A DNA stretch of 64,000 bases from K23-9 sp049680365 (GCA_049680365.1 JBAUHQ010000191.1:1-64000); one strand, 5' to 3'; counted from the stretch's first letter, positions 53,749 through 62,648 are shown. Program-made: numbers and translations. The notes: a model not told the origin generated them from the letters alone.

Positions 53749-56115
53749 ATGTCGCAATCCACTCGTGATTCTATCTACGAAGCCATCGCTTCGATCCGTC
53801 TGGTTGACCCCCACACCCACATCAATCCGCACAATCCTGGGTCGCAGACCTTGGCGGACATCTTGGGCTACCACTATTACACCGAACTGGTGCATTCGGC
53901 GGGCATGCCCAAATCGCGAATCGAGGAAGACGGTATCTCGCCGCGTGAATTGGTCGGCCGTTTGGTCGAAGGGCTCCCCAACATCGAAAATACAGCCAAC
54001 TACCAGTGGCTAATCAATATTTGCAAAACGTTTTTCGATTTCCAAGACGACCGAATCACGACGTTGAATTGGGAATCGTTGTTCGACACTGCCGAAGAAC
54101 GAATGAGTTCGGCGCAGTGGCCGCAAATGGTGTTGGACAAGAGCAACGTCGAAGCGGTCTTTTTGACCAACGATTTTGATGATGACTTGGAAGGCTTCGA
54201 TACGAACACGTACATCCCTTGTTTGCGCACCGATGACTTGGTGTTTCATCTTGGCAAAAGCCAAACCCGCGAACGATTGGCCGGTTGTAGCGGAATCGAA
54301 CTGGACGGTTCACTGGAAAGTTTGCGTGCGTCGCTTCGTCAGCGCTTCGAGCACTTCGTTCCCAACGGTGCGCGAGCGTGCGCGATTTCGATCCCGCCTG
54401 ATTTCAGTCCCGAGCGGGTCGCCGACGGGCGCGCCGAAACGGCCTTGGATGCGGTATTGACGAAAGGTGTCGACGCGGACGTTTCGCATCACGTCGCGCT
54501 CTCGCGCCGCGTCTTCTGGACATTGGCAGAACTCTGCGATGAGTTTCAATTGCCTTTCGACTTGATGATCGGCGTCAACCGAGGAGTGTACCCCGGCGGT
54601 GTTTATCAAGGTCAAGATCTTTACGACAGTCGTGTTTCGTTGACGCAGTATCGCGAACTGTTCAATGCGTTTCCGGATGTGAAGTTTCCGATTTCGGTCT
54701 TGGCCAGCGTGACGAACCAAGAGTTGGTTTCACACGCTTGGATTTTTCCCAACGTGATCACCAACGGTCACTGGTGGTACAGCAACACGCCATCGTTTAT
54801 CGCGCGTGATGCGGCAGCGAGACTAGAGGCGGTGCCACGCAACAAACAGATCGGCTACTACAGCGACGCTTACAAGCTGGAATTCGTTTGGCCAAAGTTC
54901 GACATGTACCGCAATATTCTGGCGGACATTTTGTCGGACTACTTCGTGGGCGACTGTGGTTGGGACGAAGAACGAGCGATTGAGTTAGGGCATCAAGTCT
55001 TGCGAGGAAACGTCGATACGATTTTCCCGAATCGGTTTGCCGATGATGTGGTCGACGAAGTCGAAGAGGTGGTCGCACGGCACGTTGAAGTGATCCCCGA
55101 AGTGATTCCAGATGCGATCGACGTTGCGGAGGCCGAGGCGGACGATCTGATGGACGACGAATTGCTCGAAGAAGTCTCTAGCGACGATGAGCCCAGCAGT
55201 GAAGAAGTCAGCTATGTTGCCTATGATGAAGTCGATGATGCGGAAGCCGATGCTGACGACCTAATGGACGAAGAACTTCTGGGGGACGACGACGAACCTG
55301 TCCAAGACGAACCGAGTGACCATTTGGGCGTGGCGGGCATGGCTGCGGGAGCGAGCGCGGCGTTGGCCGCTGGTGCCATTGGAATGGTCGAGGTCAGTGA
55401 TGCTGGCGAAGTGAGCGGCGTGCAGGAAGTCTTCGAGCAACCGGAGCCGCAGCAACCTGTTACGCAAGAGTTTATGTCGGATCTATATGAAACAGTGGAA
55501 GAGGTCGACGAGATCGCGGACGAAGCTGTCGGCGAGTTTGACGTGGTGGAAGAGGATGAAGATGAAGTAGCGGTACTCGATTTGGACCCCAATCCTAGTG
55601 ACGACGAGGTTCAGGCTGCCGAAGTGGAAGATGTTGTTTTCGACGACCGATCTGAATCGGTGGTTGACGTCGAAACGATCGAATCGGAAGCCGATGTGGA
55701 ACCTTTAAATGTCGGTGACTTGTTGGGCGACGAAGCGGATGGCGTCGACGATGTGGCAGCCTACGAAGAAGACGTTGAGGAATCGACACTCTCGCCCGAC
55801 GTGCATCCGCTGCGTGGCGAAGAGAGCTTTACTCTGGACGAAGATTCGTTGCAGTTGGTGAAAGATCCCATCACCGGCGAAATGACTTTTGCCCAGCCAA
55901 AGTCAGAACCCGCTGAAGAGAATCCTGTTTCCGTCGAGCAGCGCGAGCTGGATTTTGTGGACGACGATGATTTCGGCGCAGGCATCGAGGCGACGATCGA
56001 ATTGGATGGACCCTACGAAGAAGCTCAAGAAGCCGCCGACGATGTCAGTGATGACTTAACCGACGATTCGGGCGAAATCGATTTGACGGAATTCGATGAC
56101 GAAGAGAAGCAGTAA
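53749..56115 (+). CDS. Glucuronate-isomerase-like enzyme with a long acidic C-terminal tail
   Basis: 788 residues. The first about 430 residues resemble the uronate isomerase (UxaC)/amidohydrolase-related family: the metal-binding VDPHTHINPHNP near residue 22, HHVALSRRVFWTLAE, FDLMIGVNRGVYPGG, ITNGHWWYSN and IGYYSDAYKLEF. The last about 355 residues are an almost purely acidic tail with very few Lys or Arg; two related units (ADDLMDDELLEE and ADDLMDEELLGD) recur and a Gly/Ala run (GMAAGASAALAAGAIG) lies in its middle. I know no UxaC with such a tail. ATG 53749 is preferred over the TTG at 53725. The substrate and the tail's role are unknown. Confidence 0.75.
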   Translation: MSQSTRDSIYEAIASIRLVDPHTHINPHNPGSQTLADILGYHYYTELVHSAGMPKSRIEEDGISPRELVGRLVEGLPNIENTANYQWLINICKTFFDFQDDRITTLNWESLFDTAEERMSSAQWPQMVLDKSNVEAVFLTNDFDDDLEGFDTNTYIPCLRTDDLVFHLGKSQTRERLAGCSGIELDGSLESLRASLRQRFEHFVPNGARACAISIPPDFSPERVADGRAETALDAVLTKGVDADVSHHVALSRRVFWTLAELCDEFQLPFDLMIGVNRGVYPGGVYQGQDLYDSRVSLTQYRELFNAFPDVKFPISVLASVTNQELVSHAWIFPNVITNGHWWYSNTPSFIARDAAARLEAVPRNKQIGYYSDAYKLEFVWPKFDMYRNILADILSDYFVGDCGWDEERAIELGHQVLRGNVDTIFPNRFADDVVDEVEEVVARHVEVIPEVIPDAIDVAEAEADDLMDDELLEEVSSDDEPSSEEVSYVAYDEVDDAEADADDLMDEELLGDDDEPVQDEPSDHLGVAGMAAGASAALAAGAIGMVEVSDAGEVSGVQEVFEQPEPQQPVTQEFMSDLYETVEEVDEIADEAVGEFDVVEEDEDEVAVLDLDPNPSDDEVQAAEVEDVVFDDRSESVVDVETIESEADVEPLNVGDLLGDEADGVDDVAAYEEDVEESTLSPDVHPLRGEESFTLDEDSLQLVKDPITGEMTFAQPKSEPAEENPVSVEQRELDFVDDDDFGAGIEATIELDGPYEEAQEAADDVSDDLTDDSGEIDLTEFDDEEKQ

Positions 56116-56272
56116 GACGCTGAGTAGTGAGACCGCAACGCCGTCGAAGGAAGTAGCCGGGTGTTGAACAAACGAGCGTTAAGCGAGTTTGAAATACACC
56201 TGGACGTTCCCTGTCAACACTCCGCCGCGGAGCATCGAAGCAACGTTGTACGATCCCCCAAACCTAGCAAGG

Positions 56273-57928
56273 TTAGCTGGCCAGGCTGCGATTGATCGCG
56301 GCGACGAGTGCCATGATCGATGCCTTGGTAATCGACTTGCTTTTGCCGACGCCGAATAGTTCTTCGCCGTTTGGTTTTTGCGCCAGGATATACGCTGCTG
56401 CGAAACTTCCCGAACCGGCTTCCATCGCGTGTTCGCTGTAGTCCTTGATGTCGTAGTACAAGCCGAACGTTTCTGTTAACACGTGTACGCAAGCGTCCAG
56501 CGGTCCATTGCCTTCTCCTTCGATCGTGTGCGAATCGCCTTTGTAAGTGAATTCGAACAAGTAACGTTCGACTTCTTCGTTGCCCGATTCGATCGGCTTG
56601 TGCGATTTGTAAACCAGGACTGCAGGTGGCGTGACGTAGGTTTCTAAGAACTTGGCCGCGATTTCGCCGGACTGAATCTCTTCGCCCGTCTGGTCGGTGA
56701 TCTTTTGAATGACTTGGCTAAACGCCACTTGTAATCGTCTTGGCAGGCGAAAACCTAATTCGTTTTCGACCAAAAACGCCACACCGCCCTTCCCCGATTG
56801 CGAATTAACACGAATCACCGGGTCATATTGTCGACCAATATCTGCCGGGTCAATCGTCAAATACGGAACCTCGAACAGCTCTTGGCCCGTTTCTTCCATT
56901 GCATCGTAGCCCTTCTTGATCGCGTCTTGATGCGATCCCGAAAATGCAGTGAAGACAAGATCTCCCGCGTAAGGCATCCGCTCGGGAACTTTGATCTCCG
57001 TGCAGAACTCGGCCACACGACGGACTTCCTTGATGTTGGAAAAGTCCAGGGTCGAATCGATCCCCTGCGTCGTCATGTTCAGCGCCATCGTGACGATGTC
57101 CAGATTACCCGTGCGTTCGCCATTGCCAAATAACGTGCCTTCGACACGGTCTGCTCCGGCCAACAATGCCAATTCAGACGATGCGATGCCAGTGCCGCGA
57201 TCGTTGTGCGTGTGCAATGAAATGATGCACTGCTGGCGATGATTGAATAAACGACAGAACAATTCGATTTGATCGGCGTGGACATTCGGTGTGGAAAGTT
57301 CAACCGTCGACGGCAAATTCATGATCGCTTTGTTGTCCGTCGTCGGTTGCCAAACGTCACAAACCGCGTCGCAAATTTCGGCAGCAAAATCCATTTCCGT
57401 TCCGGTGAAACTCTCCGGCGAGTATTGGTAGCGGATGACACCGTCTTTGACATTGGCGGCCAAATTGTGAATCAGCTTGGCTCCGTCGACCGCGATTTTG
57501 ACGACGTCCGCTTTGTTGGCGCGGAAGACCACGCGGCGCTGCAAGGTCGACGTCGAATTGTACAAGTGAACGATCGATTGTTTCGCGCCCTTGATGGCAT
57601 CAAAGGTTCGCTCGATCAAGTGTTCACGCGCCTGAGTCAATACTTGGATCGTGACATCGTCCGGAATCAGATCTTTTTCGATCAGTTCACGAACGAACGC
57701 GAAATCCGTTTCTGATGCGGCCGGGAAACCGACTTCGATTTCCTTGAAACCGATTTTCAAGAGAGTCCTGAACAATTCCATTTTTTTGGCCGGACCCATC
57801 GGATTGATCAGCGCTTGGTTGCCATCGCGCAGGTCAACGCTACACCAGATCGGTGCTTTGGTGATGGTTTTGTCGGGCCAAGTGCGATCGGGCAAGGCGA
57901 TTGGCGGAAAGGGCTGGTATTTGGACAT
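56273..57928 (-). CDS. leuA: 2-isopropylmalate synthase
   Basis: First committed step of leucine synthesis, condensing acetyl-CoA with 2-oxoisovalerate. The 551-residue protein is of the longer form: CSVDLRDGNQALINPM (metal-binding start), VEVGFPAASETD-like VGFPAASETDFAF, SLHTHNDRGTG (metal ligands His and Asn), GNGERTGNLD, and a C-terminal regulatory domain (VERYLFEFTYKGDSHTIEG, GSGSFAAAYILA) that in homologues binds leucine for feedback inhibition. The reading frame is open to 58084, but ATG 57928 (MSKYQPFPP) begins the conserved protein. Upstream lie a leucine-rich leader and an attenuator-like hairpin, so it is probably leucine-controlled. Confidence 0.95.
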   Translation of the reverse strand: MSKYQPFPPIALPDRTWPDKTITKAPIWCSVDLRDGNQALINPMGPAKKMELFRTLLKIGFKEIEVGFPAASETDFAFVRELIEKDLIPDDVTIQVLTQAREHLIERTFDAIKGAKQSIVHLYNSTSTLQRRVVFRANKADVVKIAVDGAKLIHNLAANVKDGVIRYQYSPESFTGTEMDFAAEICDAVCDVWQPTTDNKAIMNLPSTVELSTPNVHADQIELFCRLFNHRQQCIISLHTHNDRGTGIASSELALLAGADRVEGTLFGNGERTGNLDIVTMALNMTTQGIDSTLDFSNIKEVRRVAEFCTEIKVPERMPYAGDLVFTAFSGSHQDAIKKGYDAMEETGQELFEVPYLTIDPADIGRQYDPVIRVNSQSGKGGVAFLVENELGFRLPRRLQVAFSQVIQKITDQTGEEIQSGEIAAKFLETYVTPPAVLVYKSHKPIESGNEEVERYLFEFTYKGDSHTIEGEGNGPLDACVHVLTETFGLYYDIKDYSEHAMEAGSGSFAAAYILAQKPNGEELFGVGKSKSITKASIMALVAAINRSLAS

Positions 57929-57940
57929 GATGATGTCGCA

Positions 57941-58045
57941 GTGCGTTGTCAGGGTGCGTTGAGAAATAGTGCGTTGAGAAAATAGTGCGTTGAGGACATA
58001 AAAAAACCCGAGTCGAAGCTCATGTCGAGCGACTCGGGTGCGTTG
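57941..58045. repeat. Five CAACGCAC units in the leuA leader
   Basis: The minus strand has CAACGCAC at 58038-58045, 57985-57992, 57969-57976, 57954-57961 and 57941-57948. The last four lie between the hairpin and the leuA start, with the spacers TATTTTCT/TATTTCT. These could be protein-binding sites or slippage copies. Confidence 0.55.
58000..58039 (-). terminator. Attenuator hairpin upstream of leuA
   Basis: A 10-bp stem (arms 58030-58039 and 58006-58015, ACCCGAGTCG/CGACTCGGGT) and 14-base loop, followed on the minus strand by seven T (58006-58000). It is a complete intrinsic terminator lying before leuA, not after a gene, so it can act as an attenuator. GCGATGAGGGT (58095-58085) over the leader stop codon could pair with its 5' arm (8 of 11). 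Confidence 0.8.
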
Positions 58046-58088
58046 TCTCTTTGGTGATGACCACTGGGTGTGTGGTCGTGACAAACCC

Positions 58089-58151
58089 TCATCGCCCGCC
58101 GGTAAGGCGTCGCAGGAGTAGGAGCGATAAAAGGAGTTTGCTGTTTGTCAT
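58089..58151 (-). CDS. Leucine-rich leader peptide of leuA, likely leaderless
   Basis: A 20-codon frame: starts MTNS, then KLLLSLLLLRRL, then TGGR and TGA. Eight of 20 codons are leucine, seven of them in codons 6-13. Such density is the mark of an attenuation leader like LeuL. The ATG lies 6 bases past a -10 hexamer TATGAT, so transcription probably starts at or next to the A of the ATG, and no ribosome site is needed. The stop codon lies 50 bases before the attenuator stem. Too short to be called by ordinary gene finders. Translation is inferred. Confidence 0.75.
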   Translation of the reverse strand: MTNSKLLLSLLLLRRLTGGR

Positions 58152-58157
58152 GGCCGA

Positions 58158-58187
58158 ATCATAGGCTTCTTACGTGGGCGGCGTCAA
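58158..58187 (-). promoter_or_regulatory. Sigma-70-type promoter of the leuA leader
   Basis: -35 TTGACG (58187-58182) and -10 TATGAT (58163-58158) with an 18-bp spacer. Both boxes are close to consensus. The start point predicted 7 bases past the -10 is the leader ATG at 58151. Confidence 0.7.
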
Positions 58188-58319
58188 CGGATGGTTTATT
58201 CACTCAGCGCGAATCGCAAACGAGCGGCTAGAGCATTTTCACAAATGGCGTAGGCTGGTTCCCAACGGCCAAGCGAGTCTATCGGCTGGTAGGAGCCGGC
58301 CCTACCTCTGAAGTCCACG

Positions 58320-59462
58320 TCACGCGTGCCCGATCGCACGTAGCGCGTCGCAGAACTTTTCGGCGGAATTTTCGGGCGTCGCGTCGGCGGCCGTCGCTCG
58401 GGCCGCAATGCTCATTCGTTCCAAATCGCCTTGGCTGGTTCTTAGAGCCGCGTCGATCGCTCGTTTCATCGAAGCCGGATCCAGTGGATCGAACCGCCAG
58501 CCGTTCTCGCCTTCGACGACTTTGCTTTCGACCGACTGGGCCAAAGTGCTACCCAGGACCGGCAAGCCGGACGCCATCGCCTCGATTGGTACCAATCCCC
58601 ATTCGTCACCTAGTGTTGGGAAGACGCAAATGTCAGCGGCTTGATTCGCCGCAGAGAGTTGCTCGCTGCTGCAGTGACCCAGCAGTTCAATCGTCAGTTG
58701 GTCGCTATCAAGTTCGCGCACCTGATTTTCCAAAGGTCCGTCGCCGGCGATCGCCAGTGTGACCGAGGTGTGTTCGTTTTCCTGCAAGTAATCCGCCAGC
58801 ATGCGGGTGAACGGCAAGATCCCTTTGCGATCGCTGATGACGCCCGCATACAGTAGGCGTCGATGCCCATCAGCACTGAACTTCTGCGGACCCGAGTACG
58901 TCGTGTCGAAATCGATGCAGTAGGGAAAGTGAAACAGTCGGTCGTCGGCGAAACCAATCTGCTGCAAGTAACGCCGGCAGCTTGGTCCGTTGTAAGTGGC
59001 ATAGTCAACGCGGGAACGAATGAAACGGCGAACGGTCCGCCGTAACATGCCGCGTTCATTTTCGATGTGATCGGCCATATTGCCGACCATCACCAGCGGC
59101 ACTTTGCGATGCGTCAGCCGATACAGACTCGAAAGCACCGTGCGCATTCCCATCTCGTAGCTGAACACGATGTCCGGTTTCAGCCGCTTGAGCGATTTGA
59201 CCGTGTCGGTGGGAATGTGGATGAAGTTGGGTTCATCAAAACCGGACGAGTGTTTCCACCGCGCCGTGATCATTTTGTTTTTTTGGATCTGCACATCCAA
59301 GTCACCCCAATCCGCTTGCCAAGCTCGATCGGGTTCCATGTCGGTCGACAGAAGGATGGTCAGCTTGCCAACGTGCTTGAGCACCTGCTGGTAGACCAGC
59401 GAATGGTGGCGACGAAAGTAGTTCGACAGAACAACAACGTGGGCATCTTGGATGGGGGGCAT
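58320..59462 (-). CDS. Glycosyltransferase family 4 protein
   Basis: 380 residues. The start VVVLSNYFRRHHSLVYQQV is unlike the usual glycine-rich opening, but the donor half is typical: LLYAGVISDRKGILPFTRML, LAIAGDGPLENQ, LLGHCSSEQL, FPTLGDEWGLVPIEAMASGLPVLG (EX7E site) and GWRFDPLD. A conserved VVVLSNYF start is seen in some planctomycete relatives. It is the only gene between leuA and the Arg/Gly-rich gene and probably acts on exopolysaccharide. Acceptor unknown. Confidence 0.9.
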   Translation of the reverse strand: MPPIQDAHVVVLSNYFRRHHSLVYQQVLKHVGKLTILLSTDMEPDRAWQADWGDLDVQIQKNKMITARWKHSSGFDEPNFIHIPTDTVKSLKRLKPDIVFSYEMGMRTVLSSLYRLTHRKVPLVMVGNMADHIENERGMLRRTVRRFIRSRVDYATYNGPSCRRYLQQIGFADDRLFHFPYCIDFDTTYSGPQKFSADGHRRLLYAGVISDRKGILPFTRMLADYLQENEHTSVTLAIAGDGPLENQVRELDSDQLTIELLGHCSSEQLSAANQAADICVFPTLGDEWGLVPIEAMASGLPVLGSTLAQSVESKVVEGENGWRFDPLDPASMKRAIDAALRTSQGDLERMSIAARATAADATPENSAEKFCDALRAIGHA

Positions 59463-59874
59463 CGACTTTTCTTATGTCCAGCGACTAACGAGTGGATAGT
59501 CGATTTGTAGCGGGTGATTCGTTGTTCCGATTTTCGGCGATCTGTCATCGAAAGGCTTGTGTAGCGGATCGCTATTGCCATTTTGTGCGGGCCACGTGAC
59601 GGCGCTAAGGACCATCCGGGGCAGTGGCAATCATCGAGGACGACACTTAGTGTCCCTTCATGTTCCAAAGATCGGCAAAGCAACTTGTTGAGCACGATGT
59701 TATTTGACAACCGGCAAATTTCACCCTGATTCATGAGCGAATGACCGCCTTTTTCGTCATCCCTGACCACAGTAAGCCACGCAAATGCTTTTCTTTGCGT
59801 GCGGCTTGCGTATGCTTTGCGTGGGTTCCGTGGGGGCCTGGTTTTTGAAGAATACACTGAATTTTGGAGTCAAC
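59463..59874. other. Intergenic stretch between the glycosyltransferase and the Arg/Gly-rich gene
   Basis: About 410 bases that must carry promoters for two divergent genes. It holds a short hairpin (CACGCAAA 59778-59785 with TTTGCGTG 59794-59801). No gene or clear -35/-10 pair is seen. Confidence 0.35.
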
Positions 59875-60444
59875 ATGCCATTTTTAATGGTCAATTTGGA
59901 TGACGCAGGCGATTGTCGCCGCGCATTGCATCAACTACGTCGCCGGGTACGCCGGATGGAAAACCAGGGCTGCGAACCTGGTCGTGAGGGGCCACCCGAA
60001 GGACGTCGTGGTCCTGGGGGGCCACGCGGAGAAGTCCCGGGAGGTCATGATCGAGAACAGGGTGATCGAGATCGCGGCGGACCGGGTCGCGGAATGGGAC
60101 GCAAAAAGCATGGTAGGCGGGGTCGCCCCGGTGGTCCAATCGACCCAAACGCGACCTTGAAACAAAAGTTGCAGCGAGTTCGTACTCGTGGGGTTTGGCG
60201 GTTTCTCTCGGGCATCGCTCGGCTAAATGACCAGCCTCGATCGCTTGCCGAACTGGATGAAGCCTTGGACTTGCAAAAGAATAAGATGCGTTCCACTAAG
60301 GCGATCTTTGCGAAGCTGGAGAATCGCCTGGACGTTCAATTCTTGGTGGTCGATCCCGAAGGGCAACAGGACGAAGCAGGCAATCCTCGCTACGTGATGC
60401 CTAAGAGAATTCGTAAGCAGATCCGCAATTTGATTGACGAGTGA
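59875..60444 (+). CDS. Arg/Gly/Pro-rich protein with basic C-terminal domain
   Basis: 189 residues from ATG 59875, with GGAG 6 bases upstream. The start is MPFLMVNLDDAGDCRRALHQ, then a Gly/Arg/Pro-rich stretch (about residues 33-95) with GPP-like and RGG-like triplets (EGPPEGRRGPGGPRG, RGGPGRGMGR). The last half is helical and basic (RFLSGIARLNDQPRSLAELDEALDLQ, KRIRKQIRNLIDE). No family is recognised. RGG tracts bind RNA or nucleic acid in eukaryotes and some bacteria. Other frames in the Gly/Arg-rich section are shadow frames and are not called. Ends 5 bases from the convergent HAD gene. Confidence 0.6.
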   Translation: MPFLMVNLDDAGDCRRALHQLRRRVRRMENQGCEPGREGPPEGRRGPGGPRGEVPGGHDREQGDRDRGGPGRGMGRKKHGRRGRPGGPIDPNATLKQKLQRVRTRGVWRFLSGIARLNDQPRSLAELDEALDLQKNKMRSTKAIFAKLENRLDVQFLVVDPEGQQDEAGNPRYVMPKRIRKQIRNLIDE

Positions 60445-60449
60445 GTAGT

Positions 60450-61037
60450 CTAGTTCGCTGGGCCGTCACTGATGCGTACGTCAACGTATTGCATTCCGGC
60501 AGCCAAAGCGGCTTGGAATCCTAACGGTGAATCTTCGTAGACGAGGCAGGTGCTTGCATCGACACCTAGAAGTTTCGCGGCTTTTAGAAAGACATCCGGC
60601 TCGGGTTTGTGAAGCTGGGTGTCTTCGGCAGCAACAATCGCCCCGAAGAGCTCGGTGATGCCCAGCAATTTCAGTTGTGCCAGCACGACGGCTCGCTCGC
60701 TGCCCGACGCCACCGCCATTGGCAGTACGCCGGCGTAGTCTTTTGCGATTTGACAGATGTCTTCGCGCGGCTGAAGCTGGGGCATGTGTTCCATAAAGGC
60801 CGCTTCTTTTTCGGCTGCTACGGTGGCGGCATCAATGTCGATGCCAGTCTCTTTGGATAGAATCGCCACGATCTTCTCCGTTCGCATGCCGCCCATCGCG
60901 TAGAAACGCTCTTCAGTGAAATCAATGCCATGTCGGCTCATCGTGTCCCGCCAAGCAAGGAAATGCAGCGGCATCGAATCGGTCAGCGTGCCGTCACAAT
61001 CGAAAATTAAGGCGCTGTATTGGTCGCGAAGGTCCAC
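60450..61037 (-). CDS. HAD-family phosphatase, beta-phosphoglucomutase-like
   Basis: 195 residues. Motif I is IFDCDGTLTDS (nucleophile Asp and general acid Asp), a small cap domain follows (LAWRDTMSRHGIDF), motif II is VASGSE, motif III lysine is in KPEPDVFLKAAKLLG, and motif IV is VYEDSPLGFQAALAAG. This is the subfamily of phosphoglycolate phosphatase and beta-phosphoglucomutase; substrate cannot be assigned. It has no close partner on its strand. Confidence 0.85.
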   Translation of the reverse strand: MDLRDQYSALIFDCDGTLTDSMPLHFLAWRDTMSRHGIDFTEERFYAMGGMRTEKIVAILSKETGIDIDAATVAAEKEAAFMEHMPQLQPREDICQIAKDYAGVLPMAVASGSERAVVLAQLKLLGITELFGAIVAAEDTQLHKPEPDVFLKAAKLLGVDASTCLVYEDSPLGFQAALAAGMQYVDVRISDGPAN

Positions 61038-61132
61038 GGTGGTTCTCGGTGTTGACTAAATTGAAGCATAGAAATTGGGCCGCATTGGCGTCCCGATGTT
61101 TTAGCGTAGAACTCATTGGGTTGAACCACACG

Positions 61133-62635
61133 ATGAAATGCCTGATCTGGATTGTAGTACTCGCTGTCATGGTTAGTCATTCACCAGCGCTAATTGCCGA
61201 CGATGCGAGTACGACAAACGATATTGCTGCAGCCAAAGAGTCGCTACGTGCCGCGACCAAGTTCATGCGTGATCATGTGGCCGTCAACGGCGGCTATTCT
61301 TGGTTTTCGAGTGCTGACGGCGAGTTTAGCCATGGCGAAGGAGTTGCGTGTCACGATCGCGTGTGGGTTCAACCGCCCGGATCACCTGCCGTTGGGATGG
61401 CGATTTTGGATGCGTTCAAAGCGACCGACGAACCCGTCCATGCGCAAGTTGCTTATGACGTCGCGGAAGTTCTGATTCGTGGACAATTGCGAAGCGGTGG
61501 TTGGGGGTACTCGATAGAACTTGTTGAAGACGCCCGAAAGAAAATTCCCTATCGCGTTGGGCCAAACGGCGGACGCGACAAGATTCCGCCACACGAATGG
61601 CCCGGAGGATGGGAGGTCTGGCGGAATCGTCGTTTCAAGACCAATAAGACATTGATCGATGATGACACCACACCCGCGGCGATTCGTTTTCTGGCATCAC
61701 TGGATCAGGCACTTGATTTCAAGGACGAGAAACTTCACGAGGCCGTTGCCTATGCGTTGGAATCAACACGCAAGGCGCAGTATCCGATCGGAGCGTGGGG
61801 ACATAACTACGATCGTTTTCCCGTCAAGTCGCCCAGCAGCACGCACTACCCGGTCGTCAAAGCCAGCTATCCCGAAACATGGACGCAGGTCTCGGGCAAC
61901 GATTTCACCGGCTGCTATATGTTGAACGATCGCATCACGATGAACATGATCGAAACGATGATGCACTGTGCAAAAATCTACAACGACGAACGGTACTGGT
62001 ACAGCGCACGCCAAGGCGGCGAATTTCTGTTACTCGCTCAGATGCCTGATCCTCAACCCGCTTGGGCCCAGCAATACAATCATGTGATGCAGCCAGTTTG
62101 GGATCGCAAGTTTGAACCGCCTGCGATCACCGGCGGCGAATCACAGGACGCGATGCGAACACTGATTCGGTTGTACCGAGAAACAAAGGATGAAAAATTC
62201 CTAGAGCCAATTCCCAAAGCGATCGCCTACTTGCGAGCTAGTCTTCGTGGCGATGGAAAGCTCGCCCGTTATTACGAGTTGAAAACTAATCGCCCGATCT
62301 ATTTCGATAAAGATTACAAAATGACCTACGACGATTCGGAGATGCCGGATCATTACGGATTCATTCGCGATTCGCAGTTGGACAAAATCGAAAAAGAATA
62401 CGAAGCAGCTTTGAAAGATCCGTCAGAAACTAAAAAGACGCGTCCTAACGCCAAAATGTTGGAAGCCGTCCGCAAAGTGATTGCGGCTCAGAATGATGAC
62501 GGAGCCTGGTTAGAGCCTGGGTTTGTCCGCGACCTAGACGGCAAGAAAGTCACCCCGCCCGAGGGCGTCGTATCGTCACAGACATTCATCGACAACATGA
62601 ACGTGCTAAGCGAGTTTGTCGAAATCACGAAGTGA
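61133..62635 (+). CDS. Secreted pectate-lyase-like protein (PL10-like)
   Basis: About 500 residues. A signal peptide (CLIWIVVLAVMVSHSPALIAD) is followed by an alpha/alpha-toroid-like protein with GGYSWFSSADGEF, RSGGWGYSIE, DDDTTPAAIRFLA, GAWGHNYDRFP and a late NDDGAWLEPGFV. The D-DDTT and repeated Trp-Gly patterns resemble pectic acid lyases of family PL10, though identity is not certain and other toroid lyases are possible. ATG 61133 begins directly before the signal peptide; the frame opens at 61049. Likely degrades an acidic polysaccharide outside the cell. Confidence 0.65.
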   Translation: MKCLIWIVVLAVMVSHSPALIADDASTTNDIAAAKESLRAATKFMRDHVAVNGGYSWFSSADGEFSHGEGVACHDRVWVQPPGSPAVGMAILDAFKATDEPVHAQVAYDVAEVLIRGQLRSGGWGYSIELVEDARKKIPYRVGPNGGRDKIPPHEWPGGWEVWRNRRFKTNKTLIDDDTTPAAIRFLASLDQALDFKDEKLHEAVAYALESTRKAQYPIGAWGHNYDRFPVKSPSSTHYPVVKASYPETWTQVSGNDFTGCYMLNDRITMNMIETMMHCAKIYNDERYWYSARQGGEFLLLAQMPDPQPAWAQQYNHVMQPVWDRKFEPPAITGGESQDAMRTLIRLYRETKDEKFLEPIPKAIAYLRASLRGDGKLARYYELKTNRPIYFDKDYKMTYDDSEMPDHYGFIRDSQLDKIEKEYEAALKDPSETKKTRPNAKMLEAVRKVIAAQNDDGAWLEPGFVRDLDGKKVTPPEGVVSSQTFIDNMNVLSEFVEITK

Positions 62636-62648
62636 AATTGGCCTGTTG

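Noticed and set aside
57941..57992. Possible CRISPR array upstream of leuA
   Set aside because: Units of 8 bases with very short A/T spacers do not fit any CRISPR class.
59360..59857. A 165-codon minus-strand frame upstream of the glycosyltransferase
   Set aside because: Ser/Arg/Thr-rich without motifs and overlapping the glycosyltransferase start; not supported.
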